A stretch of 64,000 bases of DNA from NCBI RefSeq assembly GCF_030463535.1, contig NC_132894.1:33989125-34053124 (forward strand). The letters are read 5' to 3'. Positions 24,957-34,066 of the stretch are shown here, piece by piece. The notes beneath the pieces were generated by a model. The model had not been told where the DNA came from. It searched no databases and worked only from the letters and a program-made list of their open reading frames with translations. The stretch comes from Salminus brasiliensis (taxonomy: Eukaryota > Chordata > Actinopteri > Characiformes > Bryconidae). How positions within the stretch are numbered: position 1 is the stretch's first letter; each line of letters opens with the position of its first letter. The translations under genes and the position numbers were made by a program.

Positions 24957-26808
24957 TCCCATCCAAAACAGTGCAATTGTCATGAATTGGCTTCACCTAA
25001 AACCAAAACCTGAACAGTGTATTCCTGGAGAGCTGGCTCAAGGCACTTCTCTACTTTTGTATCAGTTTATTAACAACAGATAAGATGCACAAGATACTAC
25101 ACTCTGATTGGAAGAACAGTGGTTAAAAGGCTGAAGGAGCACGCCTGCTTTGGACCAGCTGGTAAAAGAACCTTTGTTTGAATGTGTGTGTTCTAGGTTC
25201 ACGCCAGGAGCTGGCCTACAGGCTGACAAAAAGAAGACTGGACCTTCTGCAGCAGACGTGGAAGCTATCAAGGCATGGAGTTTTTTTTTTTACATTAGCG
25301 TGACCAGCTGTGTGTGGATGTTGCTCGTTGCAGTTGATTCAGTGCTAACTGTTGCTTTTTGCTGAATGACCTTTCCACAGAATGCCATCGCCAATGCCAC
25401 GTCACTCGCTGAGGTAGAGAGGTTGAAGGGGTTGCTCCAGGCCGGACAGATCCCCGGCAGGGAAAACAGACAAGGTACTGTTTGTGACCCGGTAATCTGA
25501 AAGGGTCGTGCAAAGGTCATTCCTTTAATCTCAGGTCACTTCGATTTAATTTGGGCTGTATGAACTTAGATTGGAGATCTGTTCCCATGAGCTGAGTGGA
25601 CGTCAGGTTTGCACCACTTTCATATGTGGTCTTGCATGGATGTGGGATATAGGGAGAGTGGTCTGATCGTTATTTTAAAAATATATATGTAAGGCATGAC
25701 TGTGTTTAATGTGATTCCACTAAGTGCTAATTAGATACTATATAACTTTAAAAAAAATAGCCATAACATTAGCACACCCCTGCCTAATTATGAAAAAGTC
25801 CCCCTTGTGCCGCCACAACAAATTCATAATGGGCTCCACAATACCTCTGAAGGTAGCATGTGGTATCTAGCACTGATATGTTAGCAGGAGATCCTTTAAG
25901 TCCTGTAAGTAGTGAGATTGGGCTTCTATGGATCATGTCAGTGAGCTCTAGGTGCCCATGATGTTCTCACTGGTTCACTGGTTGTCTTTTTTTGTTGTGT
26001 TTTTGTACCACTTTTGGTACATGCTGACCACTGCATACCAGCAGAAACAGAAAGCCCACAAGGCCTGCTTGCTGATGTTTTGGAGATGTTCTGACCCCCC
26101 CCCTTTTTTTTTTTTTTGGTCAAACTGTCTCAGATTCCTATGCTTGTCCATTTTTTTCATCACCTTCAAGAACTGACCGTTCACTTGCTGCCTAATATGT
26201 CCACCCCTTGACTGGAGCAGCTGTAGATGAAGATAATCAGTGTTTTTCACTTCACCTTTCAGTGGTACTAATATTTTGGCTAATCAGTGGATGATGTTTT
26301 CAGAGTCTGCTGCTTAAAATGATAAGTCAGGGCCTATAGAATTTATACTATTAAATTATATTGATAGTGTATAATTTGTCGCTTTTCATAATTAATGGAC
26401 CAATAGAAATCCTGCAGAATAAAATTGCAATTTTACAGACTTCCATTGGACTTCCAGGAGGTTTTTAGGAATTATTGTACCTAAATAAATACATATGAAC
26501 CAAAGATGAACTGCTTTTACTTTTATAACAAACAGTGTTGAAAAGGGACTATGAAATGTGTGGCGTGTTCCCTGTCAATGTGAACCTGGTTTCGGGGGGC
26601 GAGCTGCGCTAACACTGACTCTTTATTTTCCTCAGGTGCCCAAAGCATGGTAGAAGAGGAGGAAGAGGAGACTGAAGGGGGGATGCAGGAGTCCATGTCC
26701 ATGTACGAGGCTGCTGGTGGAGGTGAAATGGAGGGGGAGGAGGAGCACACTGAGAATCAGGAAGGAGACATGGACATGGAGGAAGACATGCATGTTAATG
26801 GATCATAG
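21123..26808 (+). CDS. snrpa1: U2 small nuclear ribonucleoprotein polypeptide A' (U2A')
   Basis: Nine coding exons join in frame to 293 residues: 21123-21204, 22228-22375, 22757-22835, 23234-23280, 23466-23568, 24758-24837, 25197-25272, 25381-25474 and 26636-26808. The N-terminus MVKLSAELIEQAAQYTN and later segments such as NKKHYRLYVI and VLDFQKVKLK are near-identical to vertebrate U2A'. The protein is a leucine-rich-repeat platform (roughly residues 20-160) that binds U2B'' and U2 snRNA stem-loop IV in the U2 snRNP, in the nucleus. A basic linker (KMFKGKRGAQLAKD) and a helical segment follow. The last exon adds a very acidic tail (residues 237-293), making the protein about 38 residues longer than human (255). 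The start ATG has A at -3 and G at +4. Intron 7 has a GC donor. The gene lies 6.7 kb after pcsk6 and 1.9 kb before selenos, all on the same strand. Confidence 0.97.
21510..21720. mobile_element. Degenerate palindromic repeat (snrpa1 intron 1)
   Basis: GGTGGTCCCCAGCCCTGGTC with CTGGAGGATCCCC at the left, and TTTCAGGACCAGGGTTGGAA plus ACCACCAGC at the right. This is the same family as the element at 45.35-45.50 kb, more decayed. Confidence 0.55.
22228..22375 (+). CDS. snrpa1: snrpa1 exon 2 (LRR region)
   Basis: Residues 28-76 with the first leucine-rich repeats (IDFSDNEVRKLDGFPLL). Acceptor CTCTCAG|GTTAC, donor TCTG|GTGAGG. Confidence 0.97.
22757..22835 (+). CDS. snrpa1: snrpa1 exon 3 (LRR region)
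   Basis: Residues 77-103, including NLKELILTSNNIQEL, a leucine-rich repeat. Acceptor GATGCAG|CCGG, donor ACTG|GTGAGT, ending in phase 0. Confidence 0.96.
23234..23280 (+). CDS. snrpa1: snrpa1 exon 4 (LRR region)
   Basis: A 47-base exon for residues 104-118 (GDLDPLASVKTLTLL). Acceptor TTTACAG|GGTG, donor CTCAG|GTACTG. Confidence 0.95.
23466..23568 (+). CDS. snrpa1: snrpa1 exon 5 (LRR cap)
   Basis: Residues 119-153, containing RNPVTNKKHYRLYVI and VLDFQKVKLK, the strongly conserved C-terminal cap of the LRR domain. Acceptor TCTCCAG|TCTT, donor TAAAG|GTATAG. Confidence 0.97.
23845..24450. repeat. Large foldback (inverted repeat) in snrpa1 intron 5
   Basis: The left arm (about 24001-24120) and right arm (about 24247-24387) are reverse complements. 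They include a 33-bp perfect core at 24056-24088 and 24288-24320. Weaker matching extends outward to about 23845 and 24450. The loop is about 130 bases. The pre-mRNA could form a long hairpin. Confidence 0.8.
24758..24837 (+). CDS. snrpa1: snrpa1 exon 6 (basic linker)
   Basis: Residues 154-179, ERQEAEKMFKGKRGAQLAKD and onward, a basic segment following the LRR domain. Acceptor CCGCAG|GAACG, donor AAAAC|GTAAGA. Confidence 0.96.
24921..24951 (+). repeat. Poly-T tract
   Basis: Thirty-one T in snrpa1 intron 6, 84 bases after the exon 6 donor. Confidence 0.85.
25197..25272 (+). CDS. snrpa1: snrpa1 exon 7 (non-canonical GC donor)
   Basis: Residues 180-205, including PGAGLQADKKKTGPS and DVEAIK. 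The next exon must start with NAIANA in phase 0, as in other U2A' proteins. The exon therefore ends at ATCAAG and the intron begins GCATGG, which makes a GC-AG intron. No GT donor in the vicinity keeps the conserved join. Confidence 0.93.
25381..25474 (+). CDS. snrpa1: snrpa1 exon 8
   Basis: Residues 206-236, NAIANATSLAEVERLKGLLQ and onward. Acceptor TTCCACAG|AATG, donor CAAG|GTACTG. Confidence 0.96.
25755..26297 (-). mobile_element. Internally deleted Tc1-like transposon, copy 2 (snrpa1 intron 8)
   Basis: CATAACATTAG at one end and TTTCAGTGGTACTAATATTT at the other are decayed Tc1-type terminal repeats. The antisense interior contains segments typical of Tc1 transposase ends, including GAACTGACCGTTCACTTGCT. 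It is interrupted by homopolymer runs and is not functional. Confidence 0.65.
26636..26808 (+). CDS. snrpa1: snrpa1 exon 9 (acidic tail, stop)
   Basis: Residues 237-293, dominated by Glu, Asp, Met and Gly (for example MVEEEEEETEGG). The tail is longer than the short acidic end of human U2A'. Acceptor CCTCAG|GTGCC, stop TAG at 26806-26808. Confidence 0.95.
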
Positions 26809-26946
26809 TAGATTTTAGAGTTGTGTGGATGGCCTTTCAGAGTTAGTAGCCCTTTCTGAGGTAGTCAGTGCAGTCAAGTCAAGAGGCTGAGTATGTTGGG
26901 TATTTCTTTTATTTTGTCACTGTGTTTTTTTTTTTAAGTTAATCAC

Positions 26947-26971
26947 ATTAAAGACACATTTTTCTAATAAA
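26947..26971 (+). promoter_or_regulatory. snrpa1 poly(A) signals
   Basis: ATTAAA (26947-26952) and AATAAA (26966-26971) lie 140-165 bases after the snrpa1 stop, followed by T-rich sequence. A further AATAAA occurs near 27311. Confidence 0.6.
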
Positions 26972-26999
26972 TTTGCTTTTATTTTTTCTTGGAAATGTC

Positions 27000-28420
27000 T
27001 GTAAATAGATTTTTTTTGTTTTTGTAGTCCACCAGAGTCTCGCACTCATTCAGATGCTTCTCAGAGTCCATGCTTTAGTTAGTTGTGGAGTAATTTGTTC
27101 ATTCAGAGCCAAAATAGGATTATGCACACCCTGAATATTTACTGGTTACAGAAATGCAGTGTAAATATTGTCCTCAGTGACGGGTCCAGGTTTAACGTTC
27201 TATCTGTTGTGAATAGAGATCTGCCACGCAGTACGTTACGTCTTTTATAAAAATGCCTAAAATGTATAATGGAATTTCTAATCAAATTCCAGCTCCATGT
27301 CTGAATTGTAAATAAACATACTGAACCTAAACTCCCACGGCATGTGTTTTGTGTAAAACAGCAGAAAGTAAACTGTTATTAATTATTTAATGATTTATTT
27401 TATTTGTATTTTAACACTAATAGTGTATTGCCAGTCTTAAACTCTGTTTTTCTAGTTGTCACAGAAACATTATATAAACAATAGTGCTAAATATGTTCTC
27501 ATACAATGATTTAAAGGTATAATATAAGATAATACGGTTAGTTAAAATATATGAAATGCATTTTAATTTTGTAATCTAAATCAAATCCCTTGTCATGTCT
27601 GCAAATTGTAGGTGCGCAGTCCATTGCAGTGGTCGTACACAGTATATACACTACTGCATCTAAAACAATTTAATCTTGTGGAAAACGTCAATTTCAATTT
27701 TTCGGTTTACTTGATAGATTTCATGAAAATCATTTTTTTTAAATGTCAGAATATTTAACTTGGAGTTTGAAAAAATTACTATCAAACAGTATCAACATAA
27801 AAGAGCTTGAAATGTGTCTCTTTAAATGTAATAAATATATGAAATATGACAGTTATCCTTTTCATATAGGATTTAAATACAAATCTTCACTATATTACAT
27901 TTTTTGAGACGCACTAGTACATCCATATTAATACATAGAATAGGAAATGTGCATTTATGTACAAAAAAATAGGAAAAGAGGTTCGTATTAATTATTCATA
28001 TGAACAACTGATCATTTTTATTATATAAAATACAATAATACAAACAATTTAATATTTTTCCTGCTATTCCTGCTTTATCATTAATGACTCTGGCTCAGGC
28101 TCTGGACTCACCGCAAACATAACCAGGAAGATTCAGATATTAAATTATGAAGGGATAGGTGGATTTTATCATTTTTAATTAATGATAATTTCAATTCTGT
28201 AAGCGCTTATTTACATAATATATGAATAATAATTCAGAGGGCGTCAAAATAGTAATAACAATAACAGCAAGTATAAAATATTTTTAAATATTTTTTAATA
28301 CTTTTAAGTTATCTTTAAATACGCTATAAAATAATAAAACATTAAAAATTAAGAATATTTAATTTAATATTTTTTTATTAACGAAAAAAAAACACGATCA
28401 TGGCGCTGCTTTGCTGTCTC
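27000..28420. other. AT-rich intergenic spacer snrpa1-selenos
   Basis: A short AT-rich spacer with many A/T runs and no recognisable gene. No long reading frame is present in any direction. It grades into a GC-richer promoter region just before selenos. Confidence 0.6.
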
Positions 28421-28675
28421 CTGATTGGTTCTGTAAACGCCTATTTGCATAATATAGTCCGGCCAGCAGCCAATGAACTAGGAGAATTCCTACTAGCCCC
28501 GCCCTCTCAGCGCTCTCCTCCACGTCATCCTTAAACTCAGGAAGTCTGGCTCGGCTAAGTGGAGTTAGCTAGCAGGGCGCTCGGCCACAGCCACGCCGCG
28601 GAAAGGTGCTCCTAGCTGGGCTTGAGTCAGGACCGCCGGCGCCTTAGAGGCAGTAGGGTCGACTGTTACTGAGCG
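28420..28675 (+). promoter_or_regulatory. selenos: selenos promoter and 5' UTR region
   Basis: GC content rises sharply compared with the AT-rich spacer. Visible motifs are ATTGG near 28424 (inverted CCAAT box), the octamer-like ATTTGCAT near 28443, CCAAT at 28470-28474, a GC-box-like CCCCGCCC at about 28498 and CCACGTCA at 28520-28527. The last is the reverse complement of TGACGTGG, the ATF6/XBP1-type UPR element. Mammalian SELENOS is ER-stress inducible, so this is plausible. No exact ERSE (CCAAT-N9-CCACG) is present. Confidence 0.5.
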
Positions 28676-28781
28676 ATGGAGTCAGTGAACGGCGCTGCCG
28701 ATGTTAGAGGAGGAGGAGGAGGAGGAGGAGGAGGACAGGGGGGTCTGGAGAACCAGGACCTGAGCTTCTTCCAGACCGCTG
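28676..28781 (+). CDS. selenos: selenos exon 1
   Basis: Residues 1-35 with a (GGA)n-encoded run of nine glycines, then [13 protein letters not shown]. Donor GCTG|GTAGGA. The N-terminus of this family is poorly conserved, so the start is the first in-frame ATG (GCGATGG). Confidence 0.9.
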
Positions 28782-29685
28782 GTAGGAAAACAGCAGCTCA
28801 GAGATTTAGGAGACAGGAACTGTGAACTAGCTGCACTTATAATGTGTTCATTTCCCCCTGAGGTCGAATAATCAGCGCCCCCGGGTCCGCTGAGGGCTGA
28901 AGTGAGCGAGGGCAGCCCGTTTGTTTACTAGCTGACTCACTGTCTGGAGGGCTGGAGGGTTCAGCCTGCTCTCATTTCACTGGTTTTATTTATTAACTGT
29001 TAATATAGGCTTTATAAACAGCCCTAGCTCATTATATTAATGTTATAACACAGCCTGTTTACTAACTAACTAACTAACTAACTATCTCTCAGACTGAAAC
29101 TTGACCACAGTCAGACATCTTTACTCTGGCTCTGTAGCAACAGCTCAGCTCAGCACCCTGAGGAGCCCAGTATCCTACACAGCTCTCTCTCCCTCCCTCC
29201 CTCTCTCTCTCTCTCTCTCTCCCTCCCTCTCTCTCTCTCTCCCTCCCTCTCTCTCTCTCTCCCTCCCTCTCTCTCTCTCTCCCTCTCTCTCTCTCTCACT
29301 AATCTCTCTCTATCTCCCTCCCTCCCTCTATCTGTCTCTCTCTCTCTCTCCCTCTCTCTCTCTCTCACTAATCTCTCTCTATCTCTCTCTCTCTCTCCCT
29401 CTCTCTCTCTCCCTATCTCTCTTTAGCTCTCTCTCTCTCTCTATCTGTCTCTCTCTCTCTAATCTCTCTCTGTCTCTCTCTCTCTCTGTCTCTCTCTCTC
29501 TCTGTCTCTCTCTCTATCTGTCTCTCTCTCTATCTGTCTCTCTCTCTCTAGTCTCTCTCTAGTCTCTCTCTATCTCTCTCTCTCTATCTCTCTCTCTAAT
29601 CTCTCTCTATCTCTATCTGTCTCTCTCTATCTGTCTATCTCTCTCTAATCTCTCTCTGTCTCTCTCTCTATCTCTCTCTCTCTAA

Positions 29686-29719
<34 letters not shown>

Positions 29720-32700
29720 CTATCTCTCCCCCCCCCCTCTCTCTCTCTCTCCCCCCCCTCTCTCTCACTCTGTGTGTGTGGTTCTGTTCTGACCTGGTTC
29801 TTCTCGCCCACAGTTTCCACGTTCCTCTCTGATTATGGGTGGTACCTGCTGCTCCTGTGTGCCGGAGTTTATCTCCTCATTCAGCATCTCAGCAAGAGCA
29901 GGTCCTCCAGCCAGGATCGCAGCTCGGCCTCAGCATCCAGCCAAGGTCAGTGGGTCGTGTGTACGGGTCAGTGCGACGCATCTTCTTAATAAGGCTTTTG
30001 GATTAAGCGCAAAGTAAGGAAGCTGGTTTGCTTTGTGTCCCTCCAGACCCTGCGGCCGTGGTGAGACGCCAGGAGGCTTTGGAGGCGGCGCGGCAAAGAA
30101 TGCAGGCAGAGCTCGATGCCAAAGCTGCAGAGTTTAAAGAGAAGCAACAGAGAGTGAGTGCTGATTGAGTGGCACGTGATGGCAAGTGCTTCAGGGGGGT
30201 TTGATGGGGGATCATGTGCTGAATTTATTCGGCGTTTCCATTTAAGGCGCTTAGCAGACGCTCTTCTCCAGAGCGACTGTTTACTAAGCTAGTTTTTATC
30301 GACCAGAATCCAGAAGATCCTCTAAGATGAGACTCTACTAAATATAGAAGTCAGTCTGGAGACCCCAATACTCCACACACTCTGCACACTAAGTCCTCTC
30401 AGAAGAGGAGGGTCTTCAGTCTGGGTTTGAGGACAGTGAGTGTTGGACTCTGCTGTTCGGACACCCAGGGGAAGCTCGTTCCACCACTTCGGTGCAGGAC
30501 AGTAAAAAGTCTGGACGCCCGTCTTCCTGGATCTTAAAGGATGGCGGGTCGAGCCGAGCCGTACTTGAAGCTGGAAGGGCTCTTGGTGCACATCGGCTTT
30601 TGACCATCGCCGTCGTACCAAGTACGGAGGCTTCTTGGCTTTGATTTTGGCCATCCTCAGGGTTTTGAATCTGATGCAAGCAGCAGTTACAGGAAGCCAG
30701 AACATTAAAACCACCAAGTCAAGTGAAGAACATTGACGTTGACTCTCTAATAACATTGGCACCATGCTGCTTATGTAAGAGATGGTATAAATGCCACTGA
30801 TGTTTAAACAGGCTCCTCCGCCCTTGGCGCTTCTTTAGAAATGGCACGGCTAAATGGAGCACACCCAGATTCTCTGTTCTAGAGGAACTTGCTGAGTCAG
30901 AATTGTTTGCAGTAGAGTTGATGGGAACCAGCACTGTAAAGCAGTCTGTGGGTGAGGTTTTATCCAGTAAACCATTCCCTGAATTGGTTTATTTCTGTAC
31001 CACTGAGTCATTTTTTAAGTATTTTTAAAAGTTTCTTTAGTGGTCATGAACTAAATATATGAAAATATAGCCGCTTTATTTAATGTCCAGACCCACCAGT
31101 GAACCTACACCTGTCTTCAGAGTTTTAATGTACCCCTGATCCAATCCAAATCTCTTAATGCTGACTATCGGCCGATACCGATCTTCCCATCTTCGTGTTT
31201 CTATGAAAAATTCAGCCCCACAGTGTTGGCAAGATGTTCTGATCCACACTAATAAACCAATTATAGTGTTTAATATCTTACAGTTCTTACTTAGTCTTAG
31301 TCTGACTGACCTCCCTGACCATCAGCTCTCTGCTACTCTGCAGTCTGATCACTCAGTGTATGTGCATTAGCATTAGCCTCAGCCTCCTCCTCGGTTCTGA
31401 ATGCGCCGCTCAGAGCTGGCTTAGAACCAGAGAAAGGAGCGTGGTTCTCTCGCTGGTAGAACATTAGAGCACTTCCACCATGGTCTGGTTTCTAACCAGG
31501 TGTTATTCTAGAGTACAGACTGAATGGGAGGCACGTTAGATTTTCCCAAATGGAGATAATGGAGTGAAATCTTGGTTGTTGCTCAGCTACAATCAAACTG
31601 GGTTTGTTGTTGTTGTTGTTGTTGTTTTTGGCAGCGTGGAGAAAAATGGCAGAAAATTGACCAACATTTTGTGGAAGACACACAAGTTTAGATCCTCCTC
31701 TTCTGGCAGATTAACTAACTCCCTCTTTACCTGCTGCTCTGTGGCCGTCTGCTGTAGCTGCGTCACAGCGTTTACAGTGAGGCTCTGAGCTAACGCTCTT
31801 CCCCGAACTCTCCGTTCCACCTTAAGTAACGCAGCCGTTACGCTCAGCTGTTGAGACGTACTTACAGTAACTGCGGTGCTATTTAAGGTGGAATGGGGAG
31901 TTAGCATTAGAACCGACTCCAGCTTTAGTTTAATTTTCCTCACTGAAATAATGTCTCAGATGAGCTCTTGACAGTCTGGGGTCAATTTAGAAAAAACGAG
32001 ATGCTTGTCGGCAGCAACTGAGGATCATGTCTATTAGTGACGCCTGGGGGACGCCTGATGGCACTCTGCTACAGCAAACCTAAGGATCGGAAGTGGGTTG
32101 GATCGGGACGTCCCTATATGTGACAACTTTCTGTGAGGGAGCTTTTAAACGTTCAGACGGTTCAATGGTTCAAATTTACCACCACTGTGAACAGTTCTGT
32201 CCAAGTTTCTCTAGAGTTTCAGACCAAACCCACCCAGAATGACCTTGTTTACGTCATTCATTATTATTGACACATTTTTGATCATATTGTGATTAGTTTT
32301 CTCTACTTTCCCACATTTCCATTAATGTCCACCCTTCTTATATTCTAGATTTTTATTATTATTATATTTATTCAATGATTGCTCTTTAACTGGGACCTTG
32401 AGATCTCAATTTCGTTCAACCCCATTTACCACATGCGTTGCAAATGACAATAAAGTCTCCTTGATTCCTTAAATTTGACCAAATATTGGACATAATATTG
32501 GACATTCTCGTTCTCTTCTGTTCTAGATGGAGGAGGAGAAAAGACAGCAAAAGATTGAGATGTGGGAGAGCATGAAGGAAGGGAAGAGTTACAAAGGGAA
32601 TGTGAAAGTTGCACAGGTAGGAGGTTGCTGATCTCTCTGAATTCTGAATCATCGAGGACATCAAATCTAGTCTTAACTTTAATACACCCTCTTTCTCTGA

Positions 32701-33102
32701 TTGTAGCAGAACAGCAGTGAGGCTGCCAGTTCCTCGACAGCGCTGAAGCCCAAATCCGACAAAAGGCCTCTTCGCAGCAGTGGTATTACGCCATTCCTAC
32801 TGTCTCATGTTTTCTTGTACGGGGACGTTTGCTTACAGAGGCGTGTTTCTTGTTAAATCGGTTGCGCTAAGCTGAAGAATGATGCCAGGAATGAGTCTGA
32901 ATATTCGAATGTTGATTAAATCAGTTTTGAAACTTTACTGGGGTAGAATTGAGTTTGTTAGACCACAGGTTGCCTCTCAGATTGAGCCTTAAACGTTGTG
33001 TTTGCTTCTGTACCAGGTTATAATCCACTGACTGGAGACGGAGGAGGAACCTGCGCATGGAGGCCAGGCAGAAGAGGGCCCTCCGCTGGTGGATGAGGTT
33101 AA
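28676..33102 (+). CDS. selenos: Selenoprotein S (VIMP), with UGA-encoded selenocysteine
   Basis: Six coding exons join in frame to 198 residues when the TGA at 33094-33096 is read as Sec: 28676-28781, 29814-29945, 30047-30153, 32527-32616, 32707-32782 and 33017-33102. Selenoprotein S is a single-pass ER membrane protein that recruits the p97/VCP ATPase to the ERAD machinery (Derlin complexes) and acts as a reductase. Visible features are a poly-Gly run (residues 12-20), a membrane segment (about 43-61, [16 protein letters not shown]), a VCP-interacting motif R-x5-AA-x2-R at Arg87-Arg97, a charged coiled-coil region (about 86-135), the conserved [17 protein letters not shown], and a Gly-rich end. 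Cys183 and Sec197 are 14 residues apart, the same spacing as Cys174/Sec188 in human. A gene predictor that treats TGA as stop would truncate the protein by two residues. The SECIS lies in a downstream exon. Confidence 0.96.
29180..29770 (+). repeat. Long CT-rich microsatellite array (selenos intron 1)
   Basis: Almost 600 bases of (CT)n with CCCT, TATCT and TGTCT interruptions and two C runs, ending about 45 bases before the exon 2 acceptor. Long open frames here (Ser/Leu or Arg/Glu) are artefacts of the repeat. Confidence 0.9.
29814..29945 (+). CDS. selenos: selenos exon 2 (membrane segment)
   Basis: Residues 36-79 ([20 protein letters not shown] and a Ser-rich linker). It contains the only membrane-spanning helix. 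Acceptor GCCCACAG|TTTCC, donor CCAAG|GTCAGT. A CT-rich tract of nearly 600 bases lies directly upstream. Confidence 0.95.
30047..30153 (+). CDS. selenos: selenos exon 3 (VCP-interacting motif)
   Basis: Residues 80-115 ([20 protein letters not shown]). It contains the R-x5-AA-x2-R VIM consensus that binds p97/VCP. Acceptor CTCCAG|ACCC, donor CAGAGA|GTGAGT. Confidence 0.96.
30225..30700 (-). mobile_element. LINE 3'-end fragment (selenos intron 3)
   Basis: Read on the minus strand it encodes a decayed segment with [20 protein letters not shown], the W-N-x-L-P-x-x-V-R pattern found at the C-terminus of non-LTR reverse transcriptases. The conserved tail GTCGCTCTGGAGAAGAGCGT with CTGCTAAGCGCC follows. 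Copies of the coding part occur at 60.88 and 63.74 kb. Confidence 0.65.
31806..31947. mobile_element. Inverted-repeat element, copy 1 (selenos intron 3)
   Basis: Arms 31806-31840 and 31868-31902 are imperfect reverse complements centred on TTCCACCTTAA / TTAAGGTGGAA. The right flank continues with AACCGACTCCAGCTTTAGTT, which is also found (reversed) beside the copy at 51.4 kb. Confidence 0.6.
32527..32616 (+). CDS. selenos: selenos exon 4 (coiled coil)
   Basis: Residues 116-145 ([20 protein letters not shown]). Highly charged helix followed by SYKGN, both conserved in the family. Acceptor TTCTAG|ATGG, donor GCACAG|GTAGGA. Confidence 0.96.
32707..32782 (+). CDS. selenos: selenos exon 5
   Basis: Residues 146-170 (Ser-rich, then [13 protein letters not shown]). 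Acceptor TTGTAG|CAGA, donor AGTG|GTATTA. Confidence 0.94.
33017..33102 (+). CDS. selenos: selenos exon 6 with selenocysteine codon
   Basis: Residues 171-198: [18 protein letters not shown], then a basic Gly-rich end with Sec (TGA 33094-33096), Gly and stop TAA 33100-33102. The GGUG end is the classical vertebrate selenoprotein S terminus. Possible donors are AG|GTTAAA at 33097/33098 (before the TAA) and AG|GTCGGA at 33107/33108 (after it). Confidence 0.94.
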
Positions 33103-33387
33103 AGGAGGTCGGAGGGACACTAGTGACACTAGTCCTAGTGGCTTCTGACCTTTTGACCTCAGGCAAAGGAGCACACCTTAAGCAACTGAATGAAGCTGTC
33201 AGCGCTCATTATGGCTCAGTACAGAGTAAAACTCGCGGCCTTTCCTGCGGTAACAGAACCAGATCTTTATTTTAAAGCTTTTTTTGAAAACCGTCCCTGT
33301 TGATTTTAAACTTGCAGAGTAGGACTCTTTATTTTTCACTTTATTTTGCTTCATCAAAGATGTTCACAATGCAGGATAACAGGACTG

Positions 33388-33393
33388 TTTTTT

Positions 33394-33424
<31 letters not shown>

Positions 33425-33428
33425 GGGG
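33388..33428 (+). repeat. Poly-T/poly-G tract
   Basis: About 16 T are followed by about 25 G. The G run can form a G-quadruplex, and its exact length is doubtful in any assembly. Confidence 0.85.
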
Positions 33429-33890
33429 ATTAAGTCTAGTCTTGGATTATGCAGCATTCTGAATGAGCTAGGCTTAATCCATATGTGCAGAATCAGCCCC
33501 TTAAATGCTACGGGGAGATTTTAGGCTGTAACCTGGCATTTGTCGTAAGCGTACTAGACATGCAATTATTCTTCTCACTGAAATATTAATGCTGTAACTA
33601 ATTTCCCTTAATTTCCCAAATTGGGATTAAGTCTAGTCCTGGACTATGCAGCATTCTGAAGGAACTAGGCTTAATATCTCCCCTATGCTCCAGAGAGATT
33701 TTAGCCTGTATTTGTACATTTATTTTTTGCATTTTTATTATTATTATTATAATTGTTGTTGTTGTTATTATTATTATTAAGAATATTGGGTAACACAATA
33801 ATCATTCTTATTGATTTATTGATGCATCATCTAACTTTCCAAATGGGATTAGGCCTCATCCTGGACCACGCAGCACACAGATTGGAATAA
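33427..33890 (+). repeat. Three direct copies of a TTAAGTCTAGTCCTGGA repeat
   Basis: Copies begin near 33429, 33627 and 33849. They share GGGATTAAGTCTAGTC, CTGGACTATGCAGCATTCTG and, in two of them, AGATTTTAG-CTGTA downstream. They lie in the selenos UTR intron just upstream of the hairpin MITE. Confidence 0.6.
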
Positions 33891-33904
33891 GGATGGTACG
33901 TCTA

Positions 33905-34066
33905 CACTGTTAAAAGGGTGAGATCCTTGAGGACCTTTGGGAGGTTCTTCAGTTTGAAACATCTTTACTGGCTTTTAAGGAACCTTCAAGAAACCTGAAG
34001 AGGTTCCTCAGTTTCAAACAGAAGAACCTCCAAATGTTCCTCCAGCATCTTGTGTTTTTAACAGTG
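33905..34066. mobile_element. Hairpin MITE, 162 bp, TA-flanked (selenos UTR intron)
   Basis: CTACACTGTTAAAA (33902-33915) and its exact reverse complement (34056-34069) bracket an interior that is itself largely palindromic (GAGGTTCTTCAGTTTGAAAC against GTTTCAAACAGAAGAACCTC). Both ends are flanked by TA, as expected of a Tc1/mariner-type target duplication. There is no coding capacity. Confidence 0.8.

Noticed and set aside
28470-28527. CCAAT plus CCACG as an ERSE
   Set aside because: The spacing is about 45 bases, not 9, so it does not meet the ERSE definition. Only the UPRE-like reading remains.
29101-29562. 153-codon Ser/Leu-Pro frame
   Set aside because: A direct translation of the CT microsatellite.
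33188-33260. ATGA followed by GCTGTCAGCGCTC as an alternative SECIS after the selenos stop
   Set aside because: There is no unpaired AA at the required distance and no matching TGA on the 3' side.
33057-33275. 72-codon frame starting [12 protein letters not shown]
   Set aside because: Out-of-frame reading over the selenos exon 6 end and the following intron.
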